64,000 nucleotides of DNA from Acetobacter lovaniensis. Lineage in GTDB: Bacteria; Pseudomonadota; Alphaproteobacteria; Acetobacterales; Acetobacteraceae. This document shows, piece by piece, positions 63,615-64,000 of the stretch; the stretch's first letter is position 1; each line of letters opens with the position of its first letter. The DNA lies in assembly GCF_014207635.1 (NCBI RefSeq), contig NZ_JACHIE010000005.1:62001-126000 (forward strand). Reading direction: 5' to 3'. Under the pieces are notes generated by a model. It worked only from the letters and a program-made list of their open reading frames with translations, did not search any database and was not told where the DNA came from. The translations under genes and the position numbers were made by a program.

Positions 63615-64000
63615 TCAGTCTGAATGGGGTGGGGGAGGGCTGTTCGTGTGTGCTCCCGGCCAGAGCCGACGCGCCCACGGCGTAATGCTCATGCAGGTCA
63701 GCCGCCCACCTGTCTGGGGGGATGGTACACCCGTTGTCGTGGGGAGGGAAAGAGGCAACCCGGCCAGGCTGCGCACCGCCAGAAAGCCAAAACATTCCGC
63801 CTCCAGTGCATCCCCGTTCCAGCCAAGCTGTTCGGCCGGGTAGAGGGTGCCGGGCAGGGCCTGCGCCAGCGCCGCCATAAGAGCCGGGTTGTGCCTGCCT
63901 CCCCCGCAGACAAACCATTCCCGCGGCTGTTCTGGTAGCAGGGTGCGGGCGATGCTCTGCGCAGTAAAAGCGGTAAGCGTTGCCGCACCATCCGCCGCAC
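63615..64000 (-). CDS. anmK: Anhydro-N-acetylmuramic acid kinase (3' end, cut by window)
   Basis: The frame is open to the window end; only the C-terminal ~128 residues are present. ADGAATLTAFTAQSIA, WFVCGGGRHNPALMAAL and LGWNGDALEAECFGFLAVR are AnmK C-terminal motifs. The enzyme phosphorylates 1,6-anhydro-MurNAc for cell-wall recycling. The start lies outside the window. Confidence 0.9.
   Translation of the reverse strand, partial: AADGAATLTAFTAQSIARTLLPEQPREWFVCGGGRHNPALMAALAQALPGTLYPAEQLGWNGDALEAECFGFLAVRSLAGLPLSLPTTTGVPSPQTGGRLTCMSITPWARRLWPGAHTNSPPPPHSD

Overview
The window is a contiguous piece of a GC-rich alphaproteobacterial chromosome, most probably from an acetic acid bacterium (Acetobacteraceae, Acetobacter-like). 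The reasons are gene content and protein style: an L-lactate permease, a GPR1/FUN34/YaaH acetate transporter, a monocarboxylate SSS permease, a sorbosone-dehydrogenase-type quinoprotein, a secretory lipase lipoprotein, and an aerobic-type cobalamin pathway (CobN, CobW, BluB). No phage, transposase, CRISPR array or rRNA was seen. The genus is an inference.

Layout. 1-7.6 kb: a MidA-like methyltransferase (cut by the window edge) with lgt, a small monooxygenase, lactate permease, a periplasmic sorbosone-type dehydrogenase, a lipase lipoprotein and tRNA-Arg(ACG). 7.8-17.3 kb: housekeeping metabolism (guaA, a cysteine synthase, mtnA, a YbaK-type deacylase, asparaginase II) mixed with small unknown genes and a histone-H1-like Lys/Ala-rich protein. 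17.3-20.5 kb: zur diverging from znuACB across a perfect Zur-box-like palindrome. 20.5-26 kb: a flavin reductase with a previously uncalled 43-residue membrane protein, a 3-hydroxyisobutyryl-CoA-hydrolase-like enzyme, an acetate transporter, and a MarR/FUSC exporter pair.

26.1-41.5 kb: the cobalamin block. A cobalamin riboswitch precedes a tightly packed run DUF1636-cobW-cobN-cobB-phosphatase-cobO-cobQ. Then come the opposing bluB-cobD pair, cobC, a small acidic protein, cobT-cobS on the minus strand and cobU on the plus strand. These cover cobalt insertion, adenosylation, amidation, the aminopropanol arm, lower-ligand synthesis and nucleotide-loop assembly. The early corrin-ring genes and the CobS/CobT chelatase partners are not in the window.

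41.7-47.2 kb: an aldehyde dehydrogenase and a metal-uptake module (TonB-dependent receptor of probable copper type, DUF2946-like protein, divergent tonB), ending at tRNA-Glu(TTC). 47.2-49.7 kb: a visibly AT-rich patch with about 890 bp of apparently non-coding DNA and a folB/pteridine-reductase-like pair. 49.7-55.3 kb: manC, a D-lactate-dehydrogenase-like flavoenzyme and the methionine importer metQNI. 55.3-64 kb: an AT-rich spacer with a long palindrome, an XRE regulator facing a siderophore receptor, a beta-lactamase-fold hydrolase, alkB, an MctP-like permease with its DUF3311 partner, a periplasmic unknown and the 3' end of anmK.

No clearly new multi-gene system was found. The most promising leads are the DUF1636 protein as first gene under the B12 riboswitch, the uncharacterised gene between zur and the asparaginase, the 43-residue membrane protein, the AT-rich inverted repeats at 47.2 and 55.5 kb, and the compositionally distinct folB/SDR pair.
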